From: Mycolicibacter engbaekii | GTDB lineage: Bacteria; Actinomycetota; Actinomycetes; Mycobacteriales; Mycobacteriaceae | Length of the DNA: 64,000 nucleotides | Reading direction: 5' to 3' | Assembly (NCBI RefSeq): GCF_002101585.1 | Contig: NZ_LQOT01000016.1 | Span: forward strand, 1 to 64,000 | Shown here: piece after piece, positions 20,929-30,322 of the stretch | Layout: each line of letters begins with the position of its first letter | Position numbering within the stretch: the stretch's first letter is position 1 | Notes under the pieces: model-generated | Told to the model about the DNA's origin: nothing | The model's input: the letters and a program-made list of their open reading frames with translations, nothing else | The model's database searches: none | Made by a program: the position numbers and the translations under genes

Positions 20929-20979
20929 CGATCACCTACCTCACTGTCGCAAAAAAAATCGGCGCGACGAGTCTACGTG

Positions 20980-22341
20980 TCAGTCCTGCCCACGTGCCGG
21001 GGGCTGCTCCGGCGGGAAAAACCCGGGCACCCACCGCTCGATCAGCGCCGCATAGTCGACGCGCGCGTCGAGCTGCACCGCGACTCCCAGCAGGCCACCC
21101 AGCGTACGCAGCAACATCACGTAACCCGCCGGCAGCGTCATCTGCCGCGCCATCTTGAAGCGGTCGGCGAAGCCTTCGGCCATGGGATCGGTGGTGACCA
21201 GCGCCGACTTCTGGAACCACTTGCGGGTGAAGTGAAACTCCCCCGAGCGCAGCGGGTCGATGTAAGGCCACAGCGGCTGCATGTACTCCACCAGCTGTTC
21301 GGCACTCAGCTCGTAGTCGGCGGGCATGAATCCGAGCTTCTTGAGCAGCCGGATCGCCTCGTCCCACTGCTCGTCTCGCGCCCAGCACAGCAGTTCGGCG
21401 AACTCCGGCGGAATACCGCCGGGGTGTTCGGCCACCGCGCCGAAGTCGATAACACCGAGGCGTCCGTCGGGAAGCAGGATGAAGTTGCCCGGATGCGGGT
21501 CGGCATGCACCAACCCGACCCGCGCCGGTGAGCTCAAGGTGAACTCCAGCAGCAGCGCACAGGCCGAGTCGCGTTCCTCCTGGGTGCCGCCGCTGATGAC
21601 CGCCGACAGCCGCCGGCCCTCGACCCACTCCGAAACGATGACCTTCGGCGCACTGGCGATAACCGCCGGGACGAAGAATTTCGGGTCACCGGCGTAGGCC
21701 TTGGCGAAGGCACGCTGGTTGTCGGCCTCCTGCCGGTATTCCAGCTCCGATTCCAGGGTGTCGTTGATCTCCGAGACCACGCGGTCCACGTCGGCCCCGG
21801 GCACCACCTGCTTGGCGACCCAGTTGAATCGCTGAATCAGTTTCAGGTCGGCGCGCAGCGCTTCGTCCGCACCGGGATATTGGATCTTGACGGCGACGTC
21901 GCGCCCGTCCTTCCAGACCGCCCGATGCACCTGCCCGATGCTCGCCGAGGCGGCGGGGGTGTCGTCGAAGGACGCGAAGCGCTCCCGCCACTTGGTGCCG
22001 AGCTGGGCGTCAAGCACCCGGTGCACCTTGGCCGCCGGCAGCGGTGGGGCTTCGCTCTGCAACTTGACCAGCGCCTCGCGGAAGGGTTCGGCGAACTGCG
22101 GAGGAATCGCGGCCTCCATCACCGACAGCGCCTGGCCGACTTTCATCGCGCCGCCCTTGAGCTCGCCGAGCACCTTGAACATCTCGTCGGCGGCCTTCTC
22201 CAGAAGCTCGGCGTTGACCTCGTCCTTGGACTTGCCGGTCATCCGCTTGCCCACGCCCAAGGCGGCCCGACCCGCTACCCCGGCCGGGAGACTCGCCAGT
22301 TTCACTGCGCGGCGAAATCCGCCCCGCGCCAGATCTGCCAT
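20980..22341 (-). CDS. ABC1/UbiB-family atypical kinase-like protein
   Basis: A 453-residue ABC1 (AarF/UbiB/COQ8) protein, close in sequence to M. tuberculosis Rv3197. The family motif KxGQ appears in GGAMKVGQALSVMEAAIP near residue 65. VAVKIQYPG carries the ATP-site Lys, HADPHPGNF matches the catalytic loop, and VIDFGAV the metal-binding DFG. These proteins bind ATP and act in lipid/quinone metabolism; the substrate here is unknown. It sits between pdxT and yebC, where M. tuberculosis has no such gene as I recall. Its start at 22341 follows the pdxT-side terminator, so it is probably transcribed on its own. Confidence 0.85.
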   Translation of the reverse strand: MADLARGGFRRAVKLASLPAGVAGRAALGVGKRMTGKSKDEVNAELLEKAADEMFKVLGELKGGAMKVGQALSVMEAAIPPQFAEPFREALVKLQSEAPPLPAAKVHRVLDAQLGTKWRERFASFDDTPAASASIGQVHRAVWKDGRDVAVKIQYPGADEALRADLKLIQRFNWVAKQVVPGADVDRVVSEINDTLESELEYRQEADNQRAFAKAYAGDPKFFVPAVIASAPKVIVSEWVEGRRLSAVISGGTQEERDSACALLLEFTLSSPARVGLVHADPHPGNFILLPDGRLGVIDFGAVAEHPGGIPPEFAELLCWARDEQWDEAIRLLKKLGFMPADYELSAEQLVEYMQPLWPYIDPLRSGEFHFTRKWFQKSALVTTDPMAEGFADRFKMARQMTLPAGYVMLLRTLGGLLGVAVQLDARVDYAALIERWVPGFFPPEQPPARGQD

Positions 22342-22380
22342 GACCCCATCATGCCTGGCCGGTGCCGGAGACGGTATGCC

Positions 22381-22401
22381 CGGGCACCCCTGGGGTGCCC
22401 G
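22381..22401 (-). terminator. Hairpin after pdxT
   Basis: A 21-bp palindrome, CGGGCACCCC-T-GGGGTGCCCG, 19 bp downstream of the pdxT stop on the minus strand and 40 bp before the ABC1-kinase start. No T-tract follows. It probably ends the pdxS-tesB-pdxT transcript. Confidence 0.65.
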
Positions 22402-22419
22402 CGGCGGCCCGCATGCCCC

Positions 22420-23016
22420 TCAGGCCGCTCCGTTGACGATGTCGACGAAAAGGCCGTGAACGCGGCGGTCACCGGTCACCTCCGGGTGAAACGACGTGGC
22501 CAGCACGCTGCCCTGCCGCACCGCAACCGGATGCCCGGCGGCCTGGGCGAGCACCTGCACGCCGTCACCGACGCGCTCCACCCAGGGCGCCCGGATGAAC
22601 ACCGCGTGCACCGGCTGCGCCAGGCCGGCGAAATCCAGGTCACCTTCGAAAGAGTTCACCTGTCTACCGAAAGCGTTGCGCCGCACCGCCATATCGATAC
22701 CCGCGAGCGGAATGGCGGCGCGGCCCGGCACACCGGCGTCAATGATCTCGCTGGCCAGCATGATCATGCCCGCGCAGGACCCATAAGCCGGCATCCCCTC
22801 GGCCAACCGAGCCCGCAGGGGCTCCACCAGCTCCAGCTCCCGCAACAGGTGGCTGATGGTGGTCGACTCGCCGCCGGGAATCAGCAGCGCGTCCACCGCG
22901 TCCAGCTCCGGGCGGCGGCGTACCGGCACCGGGTCGGCGCCGACAGCGCGCAGCGCCGCGAGGTGTTCCCGGACGTCGCCCTGCAGTGCGAGCACGCCGA
23001 TCTGCGGGCCGCTCAC
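22420..23016 (-). CDS. pdxT: PLP synthase glutaminase subunit PdxT
   Basis: A 198-residue class I glutamine amidotransferase that supplies ammonia to PdxS for vitamin B6 synthesis. It has IGVLALQGD at the start, [10 protein letters not shown] near residue 48, the nucleophile Cys in [11 protein letters not shown] near residue 78, and the His-Glu pair in SFHPEVTGD near residue 175. The GTG at 23016 overlaps the thioesterase stop by four bases (GTGA). Same order as Rv2604c-Rv2606c. Confidence 0.95.
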   Translation of the reverse strand: MSGPQIGVLALQGDVREHLAALRAVGADPVPVRRRPELDAVDALLIPGGESTTISHLLRELELVEPLRARLAEGMPAYGSCAGMIMLASEIIDAGVPGRAAIPLAGIDMAVRRNAFGRQVNSFEGDLDFAGLAQPVHAVFIRAPWVERVGDGVQVLAQAAGHPVAVRQGSVLATSFHPEVTGDRRVHGLFVDIVNGAA

Positions 23017-23858
23017 CGTTCGGTAGGGGCAAATCCGGACGGGAACCGGGTCAGCCCCTCCTGCATGACCGCTGCCACCAGGTCTCCGGACCGGTTGTAG
23101 ATCTTGCCCTGGGTCAGCGCCCGGCCGGCGCACGCCGACGGCGACGACTGGTCGTAGAGCAGCCATTCGTCGGCCCGGAAGGGCCGCATGAACCACATCG
23201 CGTGGTCCAGGGACGCCACCTGCAGCTGATCGCGCACGTCGGGGTGAATCGACCAGGAGGCGCCCAGCAGCGTCAGATCACTCATATAAGCCAGCGCACA
23301 GATATGCAGCACCGGGTCGTCGGGCAGCGGGTCGCGGTGCCGGAACCAGACCTGCTGCTCGGCGGCCCTGCCGGCAATGCCCGGCAGCTGTTCCGGCGGC
23401 ACCCGGCGCAGATCCCATTCGGCGAACGCTTTGAAGCCTTCGTCGTCGAAGGCCTTCATCGCGCCGATGTCGGGCAGATCCTTCGGATCGGGAGCGTGCG
23501 GCATCAGATCCTGATGTTCGATGCCCCGCTGCCCGCGCTGAAACGACGCCGACATGTTGAAGATGGTGTTGCCGTGCTGGATGGCGTCGACCCGCCGCGT
23601 GCAGAACGATCCGCCGTCGCGCACCCGCTGGACCAGAAAAACCGTGGGCGCCTTGGCGTCTCCCGGCCGCAGGAAGTAGCCGTGCAGCGAGTGGACGCCG
23701 AAGCTCGGATCCACGGTGCGCACCGCCGAGACCAGGGCCTGCCCGGCGACGTGCCCGCCGAACGTGCGCTGATTGTCGTCCGAATGCGGACTGAACACAC
23801 TTCCGCGGTAGATGTCGACCTCGAGCTGCTCGAGATCGAGAATCTCTTCGATTGCCAC
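23013..23858 (-). CDS. tesB: Acyl-CoA thioesterase II (TesB family)
   Basis: A 281-residue double-hotdog thioesterase that hydrolyses acyl-CoA to free acid and Co[26 protein letters not shown] and the C-terminal [20 protein letters not shown] segment are typical; the active-site Asp/Gln/Thr set of TesB lies in the second hotdog. It is embedded between pdxS and pdxT (7 bp after pdxS, 4 bp overlap with pdxT), so it is co-transcribed with B6 synthesis although no metabolic link is known. Confidence 0.92.
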   Translation of the reverse strand: MAIEEILDLEQLEVDIYRGSVFSPHSDDNQRTFGGHVAGQALVSAVRTVDPSFGVHSLHGYFLRPGDAKAPTVFLVQRVRDGGSFCTRRVDAIQHGNTIFNMSASFQRGQRGIEHQDLMPHAPDPKDLPDIGAMKAFDDEGFKAFAEWDLRRVPPEQLPGIAGRAAEQQVWFRHRDPLPDDPVLHICALAYMSDLTLLGASWSIHPDVRDQLQVASLDHAMWFMRPFRADEWLLYDQSSPSACAGRALTQGKIYNRSGDLVAAVMQEGLTRFPSGFAPTER

Positions 23859-23865
23859 GAGGTGG

Positions 23866-24783
23866 TTACCAGCCGCGTTCGGCGAGCCGGTGCGGCGCAG
23901 CGACGTCCTCCACGTTGATACCGACCATCGCCTCGCCCAGGCCGCGCGACACCCTGGCCAGCACGTCCGGGTCGTCGTAGAAGGTGGTCGCCTTGACGAT
24001 GGCCGCCGCGCGCGCCGCCGGGTCCCCGGACTTGAAGATTCCGGAGCCGACGAACACGCCTTCGGCGCCGAGCTGCATCATCATGGCCGCATCGGCGGGA
24101 GTGGCGATCCCCCCGGCGGTGAACAGCGTCACCGGCAGCTTTCCGGCCCGTGCCACCTCGGCGACCAGCTCATAGGGAGCCTGCAGTTCCTTTGCGGCAA
24201 CGAATAATTCGTCTTCGGACAGCGACGAGAGCCGACGGATCTCGCCGCCGATGGCTCGCATGTGGGTGGTGGCGTTGGAGACGTCACCGGTGCCGGCCTC
24301 ACCCTTGGAGCGGATCATGGCAGCGCCCTCGGTGATCCGGCGCAGCGCCTCGCCCAGGTTGGTCGCACCGCACACGAAGGGCACGGTGAAGCGCCACTTG
24401 TCGATGTGGTGGGTGTAGTCCGCGGGGGTCAGCACCTCGGACTCGTCGATGTAGTCCACCCCGAGGCTCTGCAGGATCTGCGCCTCGACGAAGTGCCCGA
24501 TCCGTACTTTGGCCATCACCGGGATGGTGACCGCGGCGATGATGCCCTCGATCATGTCCGGGTCGCTCATCCGCGAAACGCCGCCCTGGGCCCGGATGTC
24601 GGCCGGTACCCGCTCCAGGGCCATCACCGCGACCGCGCCGGCGGCCTCCGCGATGCGTGCCTGGTCAGGCGTGACGACATCCATGATGACGCCGCCCTTG
24701 AGCATCTCGGCCATGCCGCGCTTTACCCGCGCAGTACCCGTTTGTCCGTCGGGTGCCGAACCGTTCTGCGCCGCGCTGTCCAC
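23866..24783 (-). CDS. pdxS: PLP synthase subunit PdxS
   Basis: About 305 residues. It condenses ribose 5-phosphate, glyceraldehyde 3-phosphate and ammonia from PdxT to pyridoxal 5'-phosphate. [21 protein letters not shown], the catalytic Lys in AKVRIGHF, and [27 protein letters not shown] are unmistakable. I chose the GTG at 24783 because AAGGAG (24793-24798) lies 9 bases upstream; an in-frame GTG at 24807 would put that site inside the gene. The first ~15 residues are variable in the family. First gene of pdxS-tesB-pdxT. Confidence 0.95.
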   Translation of the reverse strand: MDSAAQNGSAPDGQTGTARVKRGMAEMLKGGVIMDVVTPDQARIAEAAGAVAVMALERVPADIRAQGGVSRMSDPDMIEGIIAAVTIPVMAKVRIGHFVEAQILQSLGVDYIDESEVLTPADYTHHIDKWRFTVPFVCGATNLGEALRRITEGAAMIRSKGEAGTGDVSNATTHMRAIGGEIRRLSSLSEDELFVAAKELQAPYELVAEVARAGKLPVTLFTAGGIATPADAAMMMQLGAEGVFVGSGIFKSGDPAARAAAIVKATTFYDDPDVLARVSRGLGEAMVGINVEDVAAPHRLAERGW

Positions 24784-24812
24784 TGAATACTTCTCCTTGC
24801 TGGCCACTGATA

Positions 24813-24842
24813 CCCGATCAGTGTAGTGGGCTGACGCCAGCC
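24813..24842 (-). promoter_or_regulatory. Probable pdxS promoter with internal inverted repeat
   Basis: A -10-like TACACT lies at 24820-24825 (minus), predicting a start near 24813 and a 30-nt leader to the GTG at 24783. Immediately upstream, GGCTG-ACGC-CAGCC forms an inverted repeat at 24829-24842, in the spacer where a regulator could bind. No clear -35 hexamer is seen. Confidence 0.45.
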
Positions 24843-24888
24843 GTTTTCCCGCTGATAACCGCGGCGGTGCCGATACCGGCCCCGCCGG

Positions 24889-25902
24889 TCACATCGTCAA
24901 AACCATCCGGTAGCGCGCCTGCCCCTGCTCCATGGCGGCATAGGCCTGCGCAGCCTGGGCCAACGGCCGCTCTTCGATGCGGGCGCGCACCCCGGAAAGC
25001 ACCGCGAAACGCATGGTCTCCTCGACGTCTCGGGCAGTTCCCGACGGGTGACCGGTGACACTGATCCCCGGGGTGATCAGCTGGACGGGGGCGATGGGCA
25101 GTGGCTCGGTGGTGACGCCGATGATGACCAGTTCACCCCTCGGCGTCAGCCCCCCGAGGGTTTCAGCCATCGCGCGCGAATTGGCCGCGGTGGCCAGCAC
25201 CACCGCGACTCCGCCCAGCGCCGCCATCGCCTCGGCGACGTCGCCTGCCGTCGAGTCGATGTAGTGGTGTGCGCCGAGGGCATGGGCGTCGGCGGCCTTG
25301 CCGGCACCGCGAGCGATCGCGATCGTCTCGAAACCCATGGCCCGGGCGAACTGCACGCCCAGATGCCCCAAACCGCCCAGGCCGAGCACCGCGACACGGT
25401 CCCCGGGCAGCGCCGCCGTCGAGCGCAGCGCATGGTAGGTGGTGACACCGGCGCAGCCCATGGGGGCGGCCTCGACGAAGGACAACTCGTCGGGGATCCG
25501 GGCCAGTGCGCTCACCGGAACGGTGACCGATTCGGCGTAGCCGCCCGGGTAATGCCAGCTGGGCACCTGGCCGTTGACGCAGTGGATGAAATCGCCCTTG
25601 CGGCAGGGAATGCAATGGCCGCAGTTGCCGCCGAACCAACCGACCGCGACCCGGTCACCGACCTTCCAGTCCGTCACGCCCGCACCCAGTTCGGCGATGG
25701 TGCCGGCGATCTCGTGCCCGAGCGTCACCGGCCAGGTCATCCCGGGGAAGCCACCGTTGACAAACGCATGATCGGTGCCGCAGACGCCACAGGCGGTAAC
25801 AGCGATGCGCACGTGGCCGGCGCCTGGCGGTTCGGTCTCGACATCGACGAGCGTCAGCGGGGCATCGACTGCCGCCACGTGAACAGCGCGATGGGTCGGC
25901 AT
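24889..25902 (-). CDS. Zinc-dependent alcohol dehydrogenase
   Basis: A 337-residue medium-chain dehydrogenase. The catalytic zinc ligands are in CGVCGTD (about residue 38) and GHE; the structural zinc site is the four-Cys cluster CGHCIPCRKGDFIHC (about residues 90-105). The NAD(P)-binding motif GLGGLGHLGV lies near residue 173. It resembles AdhP/AdhA-type enzymes that oxidise primary alcohols; the real substrate is unknown. It lies between the Nudix gene and pdxS on the same strand, with a 62-bp gap upstream holding a palindrome. Confidence 0.9.
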   Translation of the reverse strand: MPTHRAVHVAAVDAPLTLVDVETEPPGAGHVRIAVTACGVCGTDHAFVNGGFPGMTWPVTLGHEIAGTIAELGAGVTDWKVGDRVAVGWFGGNCGHCIPCRKGDFIHCVNGQVPSWHYPGGYAESVTVPVSALARIPDELSFVEAAPMGCAGVTTYHALRSTAALPGDRVAVLGLGGLGHLGVQFARAMGFETIAIARGAGKAADAHALGAHHYIDSTAGDVAEAMAALGGVAVVLATAANSRAMAETLGGLTPRGELVIIGVTTEPLPIAPVQLITPGISVTGHPSGTARDVEETMRFAVLSGVRARIEERPLAQAAQAYAAMEQGQARYRMVLTM

Positions 25903-25946
25903 ACAGGCCTCCTGAGGTTGCGGAGAAGAGTCGCCCGAGGCCTGCT

Positions 25947-25958
25947 CAGCTTAAGCTG
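25947..25958. promoter_or_regulatory. 12-bp palindrome upstream of the alcohol dehydrogenase
   Basis: A perfect CAGCTTAAGCTG in the 62-bp gap between the Nudix stop and the dehydrogenase start, 45 bp before that start. It is AT-richer than its surroundings and could be an operator. No other copy was noticed nearby. Confidence 0.3.
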
Positions 25959-25964
25959 CGCCGG

Positions 25965-27014
25965 TCAGGAAATCCGGCGAAGACCGGCATCGGCACCCAC
26001 GTCGCCGTCGGCCAGGCGCGCCACTTCGGCCAGGCGGTCGCCCAGTTCCAGCGGGTAGACGGTCTCGCCCCCGGCGGCCAGCGCCTTGATCTGCGCGGCA
26101 TCGCACCACCGGTGACCGCGCAGGTAACGGTGTTCCAGCCCGGTGCGGCCCGCTCCGGATGGTTCGAATCGCGCCGTGCGGTAGGCGAAGAAGAACTCCT
26201 GGCTGTCCAGCCGCTCGCCGTTGAACTCGAAGACGGCGTCACGGCGCCAGATCGGCCCCACCAGCTGTCCCGGGTCGACCCGCAGACCGGTTTCCTCGCC
26301 CAGTTCGCGCGCTGCCGCATCGGCAAGAGGTTCGTCGGGCCGTACCTGGCCGCCGATGGTGAACCACCAGCGGGGCGCGGGGTGCGCCGGGTCCTCGGCC
26401 AGGGCGGGATCCTGGCCGCACAGCAGCAGCACCGATCCGGCCTCGTCGAGCAGCACCACCCGCGCCGAGACGCGGGGCCGCAGCACTCCCCGACCGCCGT
26501 GGGCAACCATGCCTGCCCGCTCGACGATCTCGAAATAGGTTGGCATCGGTGCGGTTCCACCGAGGTGCAGGGCCCGGACCAAGGGACGCTCACGCAACGC
26601 CACGGTGTCGCGGACCGCGTCGTTGTGGAACCGGCGGGCCAACAGCACCCGGGCTTCGGCGTCGGCCAGCTCGGCCACCATCACATGGGGCAGCGACTCC
26701 GCATCGACCATCGCCAGCTCGGCCGACAGTGCGTTCTCGGCGGCCTCCCGCGCAGCGCGCGGTGCTCGCTCGGCGACGTCGGCCAACGCGGCCAGCCGCC
26801 GGCCGGCCACATCGTCGCCGTAGGCGTCGATCGCGATCGCCCGGGCCACCACCGCCCGGCGTGCCAGCGCACCGTCCAGCGCCTGCCAGGACAGATCGCA
26901 CCGCACGTGCAGCCGGTTGAGCCGGTTGGCGGTCTGGTAGGCCCAGGCCACCGCGGCGGCCAGGACCGCCACTCCGATCAGCACCAGGACGGTAGCGACG
27001 ATGGTCAGCGTCAT
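25965..27014 (-). CDS. Membrane-anchored Nudix hydrolase
   Basis: A 349-residue protein like Rv2609c. One N-terminal membrane helix (residues 2-24) is followed by a coiled, Arg/Ala/Glu-rich region of about 120 residues and then a Nudix domain. The Nudix box is complete: G at about 213, then E, the RELGEE core and G. It should hydrolyse a nucleoside diphosphate linked to another moiety; the substrate is unknown. The ATG overlaps the pimA stop by one base (TGATG), making it the last gene of the phosphatidylinositol mannoside operon. Confidence 0.85.
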   Translation of the reverse strand: MTLTIVATVLVLIGVAVLAAAVAWAYQTANRLNRLHVRCDLSWQALDGALARRAVVARAIAIDAYGDDVAGRRLAALADVAERAPRAAREAAENALSAELAMVDAESLPHVMVAELADAEARVLLARRFHNDAVRDTVALRERPLVRALHLGGTAPMPTYFEIVERAGMVAHGGRGVLRPRVSARVVLLDEAGSVLLLCGQDPALAEDPAHPAPRWWFTIGGQVRPDEPLADAAARELGEETGLRVDPGQLVGPIWRRDAVFEFNGERLDSQEFFFAYRTARFEPSGAGRTGLEHRYLRGHRWCDAAQIKALAAGGETVYPLELGDRLAEVARLADGDVGADAGLRRIS

Positions 27015-28138
27015 CAGTCGCCCACCGTGACCTTGCTGCCCACCCCGGCGACCGTCTCGTAGACCCGGATGATCTGGTCGGCCACCACCGGCCAGTCGAA
27101 TCGGCGCACGGCCTCAGCACCGGCCGCCACATAGGAGGCCCGCAGCGCGTCGTCGTCGAGAAGCTCGATCAGGGCGGTGGCCAGCGCCTCGGGGTCGTCC
27201 ACCGGCACCAGCCGGCCCGCCTGCCCGTCGTTGAGCACCCTGCGGAAGGCGTCCAGCTCGCTGGCGACCACCGCGGTACCGGCGGACATCGCCTCGGCCA
27301 GCACGATGCCGAAGCTCTCGCCGCCGGTGTTGGGTGCGCAGTACACGTCGGCGCTGCGCAGCGCCGACGCCTTCTCGGCGTCGTCGACCTGCCCCAAGAA
27401 GCGCAGATGTTTGGCCATCGTGCCTGCGGCACGGCACAGTTCGTCTTCATCGCCCCGCCCGACTATCAGCAGTTCGATGTCCCGGTGCGTCTCCACCAGG
27501 GCAGGCAGCGCTCCCAGCAGCACCGCCATACCCTTGCGGGGTTCGTCGTAGCGGCCCAAGAACAGCACCGTTCGCCCCGCGCGCGGGTAGCCCGGCAGTG
27601 GCTGTGCCGCCGCGAAGGACGCCACATCCACCCCGTTGGGGATTTCCACCGCGTCCGAACCCAGGGCCTCCATCTGCCAGCGCCGGGCCAGGTCCGACAC
27701 CGCGATCCGGCCGATGATCTTCTCGTGCATCGGACGCAGCAGTCCCTGCACCACACTGAGCGTCAGCGACTTGGTCGTCGAGGTGTGAAACGTCGCCACG
27801 ATCGGCCCCTCGGCCACGTTCAGCGCCAGCATCGACAGGCTGGGGGCGTTCGGCTCATGCAGGTGCAGGACATCGAAATCACCGTTGGCCAACCACTTTT
27901 TGACCTTTCGGTGCGCGGCCGGGCTGAACTGCAGCCGGGCCACCGAGCCGTTGTAGGGAATCGCGACCGACTTACCGCCCGAGACCACGTAGTCGGGCAG
28001 GGTGACATCCGGGGAGGCGGGCGCCAGCACGCTGACGTCATGTCCGCGGGCCCGCAGCACCTCCGAAAGCTGCAGCACATGAGCCTGCACCCCGCCCGGC
28101 ACATCGAACGAGTAGGGGCAGACCATGCCGATACGCAT
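27014..28138 (-). CDS. pimA: Phosphatidylinositol alpha-mannosyltransferase PimA
   Basis: A 374-residue GT-B glycosyltransferase (GT4) that moves the first mannose from GDP-mannose to phosphatidylinositol on the cytoplasmic face. It starts MRIGMVCPYSFDVPGGVQ with the Gly loop, has FHTSTTKS, FLGRYDEPRKG and the EX7E motif in GGESFGIVLAEAMSAG near residue 275. The ATG at 28138 shares one base with the acyltransferase stop (TGATG). The frame stays open far upstream only by chance. Confidence 0.97.
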   Translation of the reverse strand: MRIGMVCPYSFDVPGGVQAHVLQLSEVLRARGHDVSVLAPASPDVTLPDYVVSGGKSVAIPYNGSVARLQFSPAAHRKVKKWLANGDFDVLHLHEPNAPSLSMLALNVAEGPIVATFHTSTTKSLTLSVVQGLLRPMHEKIIGRIAVSDLARRWQMEALGSDAVEIPNGVDVASFAAAQPLPGYPRAGRTVLFLGRYDEPRKGMAVLLGALPALVETHRDIELLIVGRGDEDELCRAAGTMAKHLRFLGQVDDAEKASALRSADVYCAPNTGGESFGIVLAEAMSAGTAVVASELDAFRRVLNDGQAGRLVPVDDPEALATALIELLDDDALRASYVAAGAEAVRRFDWPVVADQIIRVYETVAGVGSKVTVGD

Positions 28139-29082
28139 CAGGTCTCCCCCAAGCGGGCCCGTCGCGATTCGGGCAGGTCGGCGATCCATTGCGGCTGCAT
28201 CATGTGCCAGTCCTGCGGGTAAGCCGCGATGCCCTCGGCGAACTTGTCGGCCAGCGCCTGGGTGATCACGCCCACGTCCGCGCTGCCGCAGTCCAGCGGG
28301 GCGCCGATGTCGATGCCCCATCCCTCGCCGTCGAACCAGCAGTGCGCCGGTAACAGCGCCGCGCCGGTCGCCAGAGCGAGTTTGGCCGAGCCGGCCGGCA
28401 TCCGGGTGGTTTCGCCGAAGAACTCGACCGGTACCCCGCTGCGCGTCAGATCGCGATCTGCCATCAGACACACCAGGCCATTGCTCGACAGGCGTTCGGC
28501 GAGGATCTCGAACGGCGGCCGGGCTCCCCCGGACAGTGGCAGCACCTCGAACCCCAGGCTCTCCCGGAAGGCCAGGAACCGGCGGTAGAGCGATTCGGGT
28601 TTGAGGCGTTCGGCGACGGTGGTGAAACCGCCGTGTGTCTGGGCCAGCCATACCCCGGCCATGTCCCAGTTGCCGCTGTGCGGCAGCGCCATCACCGCCC
28701 CGCGGCCGGCCGCCAGCGCCGCGGTGATGTGCTCGCGCCCCCGCACCGATGCGTCCAGCTGCGCCGCCACCGCCGCGTGGTCCATGGTGGGCAGGCGGAA
28801 CGCCTCTCGCCAGTACCGGGCATAGGACGCCAGCGAGGCCCGCATCAGTTCCGCCGGCACCTCCGACGGATCCACCCCGGTGATGCGAGCCAGGTTCTTG
28901 CGCAGCTGTTCCGGCCCCCCGCCGCGGGCCGCGTACAACGCGCCGGCATCGAAAGCGTTGCGTGCGACGACTTCCGGCATCGCGCGTACCAGCATCCAGC
29001 CCGCGGCGAACCCGGCGTCGGTGGCCCAGGCGTCCAACTGACTGAGCCCGGGAACTCGCAGGCCGCTCGGGATGAGGGTCAC
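28138..29082 (-). CDS. patA: Phosphatidylinositol mannoside acyltransferase PatA
   Basis: A 314-residue LpxL/HtrB-family acyltransferase that adds a fatty acyl chain to the mannose placed by PimA. The HX4D catalytic motif is HSGNWD near residue 135 (ALPHSGNWDMAG). The GTG start at 29082 overlaps the pgsA stop by four bases. No membrane helix is clear; a peripheral membrane position is expected. The position in pgsA-patA-pimA is the strongest evidence for substrate. Confidence 0.94.
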   Translation of the reverse strand: MTLIPSGLRVPGLSQLDAWATDAGFAAGWMLVRAMPEVVARNAFDAGALYAARGGGPEQLRKNLARITGVDPSEVPAELMRASLASYARYWREAFRLPTMDHAAVAAQLDASVRGREHITAALAAGRGAVMALPHSGNWDMAGVWLAQTHGGFTTVAERLKPESLYRRFLAFRESLGFEVLPLSGGARPPFEILAERLSSNGLVCLMADRDLTRSGVPVEFFGETTRMPAGSAKLALATGAALLPAHCWFDGEGWGIDIGAPLDCGSADVGVITQALADKFAEGIAAYPQDWHMMQPQWIADLPESRRARLGET

Positions 29083-29744
29083 GATCCGGAGGTCTCCTCA
29101 CCGTCGGACACCCGCGGCAGCGGCTCCACCGCACCCGGGGAGGTGCGCACGGTGTGCAACCGCTGAGCGCAGGTGATCAGGCTGGCCACGGCCAGCAGCC
29201 ACATCGCCACGGGCAACGCCCACGGCAGCGGGAATACCGGCAGACCGGACAGGCCGGCTCCGACCAGCACGATGATCAGTCGTTCGGGGCGTTCGATGTA
29301 GCCGCCGTCGCCCCGCAGCCCGCTGGCCTCCGCCCGGGCCTTGATGTAGGAGATGACCTGCGATGTGACCAGGCAGATCAGGGTCGCCACCACCAGCGGA
29401 GGATCGCCCAGTCCGAACGCCGCCCACCAGGCCAGCCCGCAGAACACCGCGCCGTCGCTGATGCGGTCGCAGGTGGCATCCAATACCGCGCCGAACGCGC
29501 TGCCGCCGCCGCTTTCCCGGGCCATCGCCCCGTCGACCATGTCGAAGTGCACGAAGAACCAGACCACCAGGGTCCCGGCGAACAGCTGGCCGGTGGGAAA
29601 CAGCGTCAGCGCCGCGATCACCGCTCCGGCGGTGCCCACCATGGTGACGATGTCGGCGGTGAGCCCGGCCCGCAGCAGGAATCGTGCCACCGGCGTGGTG
29701 ATGCCGGCGAACGTCGCCCGCGACAGGAACGGCAGTCTGCTCAT
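29079..29744 (-). CDS. pgsA1: Phosphatidylinositol (phosphate) synthase PgsA1
   Basis: A 221-residue membrane enzyme of the CDP-alcohol phosphotransferase family. The motif D-x2-DG-x2-AR-x8-G-x3-D-x3-D is complete, from DMVDGAMAR (about residue 69) through FGAVLDATCDR. About six membrane segments are visible. It joins CDP-diacylglycerol to an inositol phosphate, making the lipid that PimA and PatA then modify. I chose ATG 29744 (ATGA overlap with the HIT gene) instead of GTG 29759 because the family begins M-S-x-LPFLSR. Confidence 0.94.
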   Translation of the reverse strand: MSRLPFLSRATFAGITTPVARFLLRAGLTADIVTMVGTAGAVIAALTLFPTGQLFAGTLVVWFFVHFDMVDGAMARESGGGSAFGAVLDATCDRISDGAVFCGLAWWAAFGLGDPPLVVATLICLVTSQVISYIKARAEASGLRGDGGYIERPERLIIVLVGAGLSGLPVFPLPWALPVAMWLLAVASLITCAQRLHTVRTSPGAVEPLPRVSDGEETSGS

Positions 29745-30322
29745 TGCTGTTTGACCCACTCGTCGGCGAGCAGCCGGCGGGTGTCGCGCAACAACTGCGG
29801 AATCACCTTGGAACCGCCCACGATCGTGATGAAGTTCGCGTCACCGCCCCAGCGCGGCACCACGTGCACGTGCAGGTGCTCGGCCAGCGAACCGCCGGCC
29901 GACTCGCCGAGGTTGAGCCCGACGTTGAACCCGTGCGGGTGGGACACGGCCTTGATGACCCGGATCGACTTCTGGATGAACGCCATCAACTCGGCGCCCT
30001 CCTCGTCGGTGAGGTCTTCGAACTCCGAGAACCGCCGATAGGGCACCACCATCAGATGCCCGGGGTTGTACGGGTAGAGGTTGAGCACCGCGTAGACGTG
30101 CTCGCCGCGCGCCACCACCAGACCGTCCTCGTCGGACATCGCCGGGATATCGGTGAACGGTTGGGTGGACCGCGCCGACGCCCCGGACTCCGCGCGCTTG
30201 AGCGGCGCCTCGGCCAGATAGGTCATCCGGTAGGGCGTCCACAGCCGTTGCAGCCGGTCGGGTTCGCCGACGCCGGTGTCGATCAGCTCCGCCGCCGCGT
30301 CCTTGTCCCGGTCTTCGCTCAT
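29741..30322 (-). CDS. HIT-family nucleotide hydrolase/phosphorylase
   Basis: A 193-residue HIT protein with the triad [13 protein letters not shown] near residue 140, like Rv2613c, reported as an Ap4A phosphorylase. It should degrade dinucleoside polyphosphates such as Ap4A, which aminoacyl-tRNA synthetases make as a by-product. That fits its place directly after thrS (ATGA overlap). Other conserved parts are [19 protein letters not shown] and [14 protein letters not shown]. Confidence 0.92.
   Translation of the reverse strand: MSEDRDKDAAAELIDTGVGEPDRLQRLWTPYRMTYLAEAPLKRAESGASARSTQPFTDIPAMSDEDGLVVARGEHVYAVLNLYPYNPGHLMVVPYRRFSEFEDLTDEEGAELMAFIQKSIRVIKAVSHPHGFNVGLNLGESAGGSLAEHLHVHVVPRWGGDANFITIVGGSKVIPQLLRDTRRLLADEWVKQQ

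Noticed and set aside
27014..29134. Apparent 706-residue fusion ending in PimA
   Set aside because: The N-terminal third is an out-of-phase reading of patA; PimA has its own ATG at 28138 in a TGATG junction.
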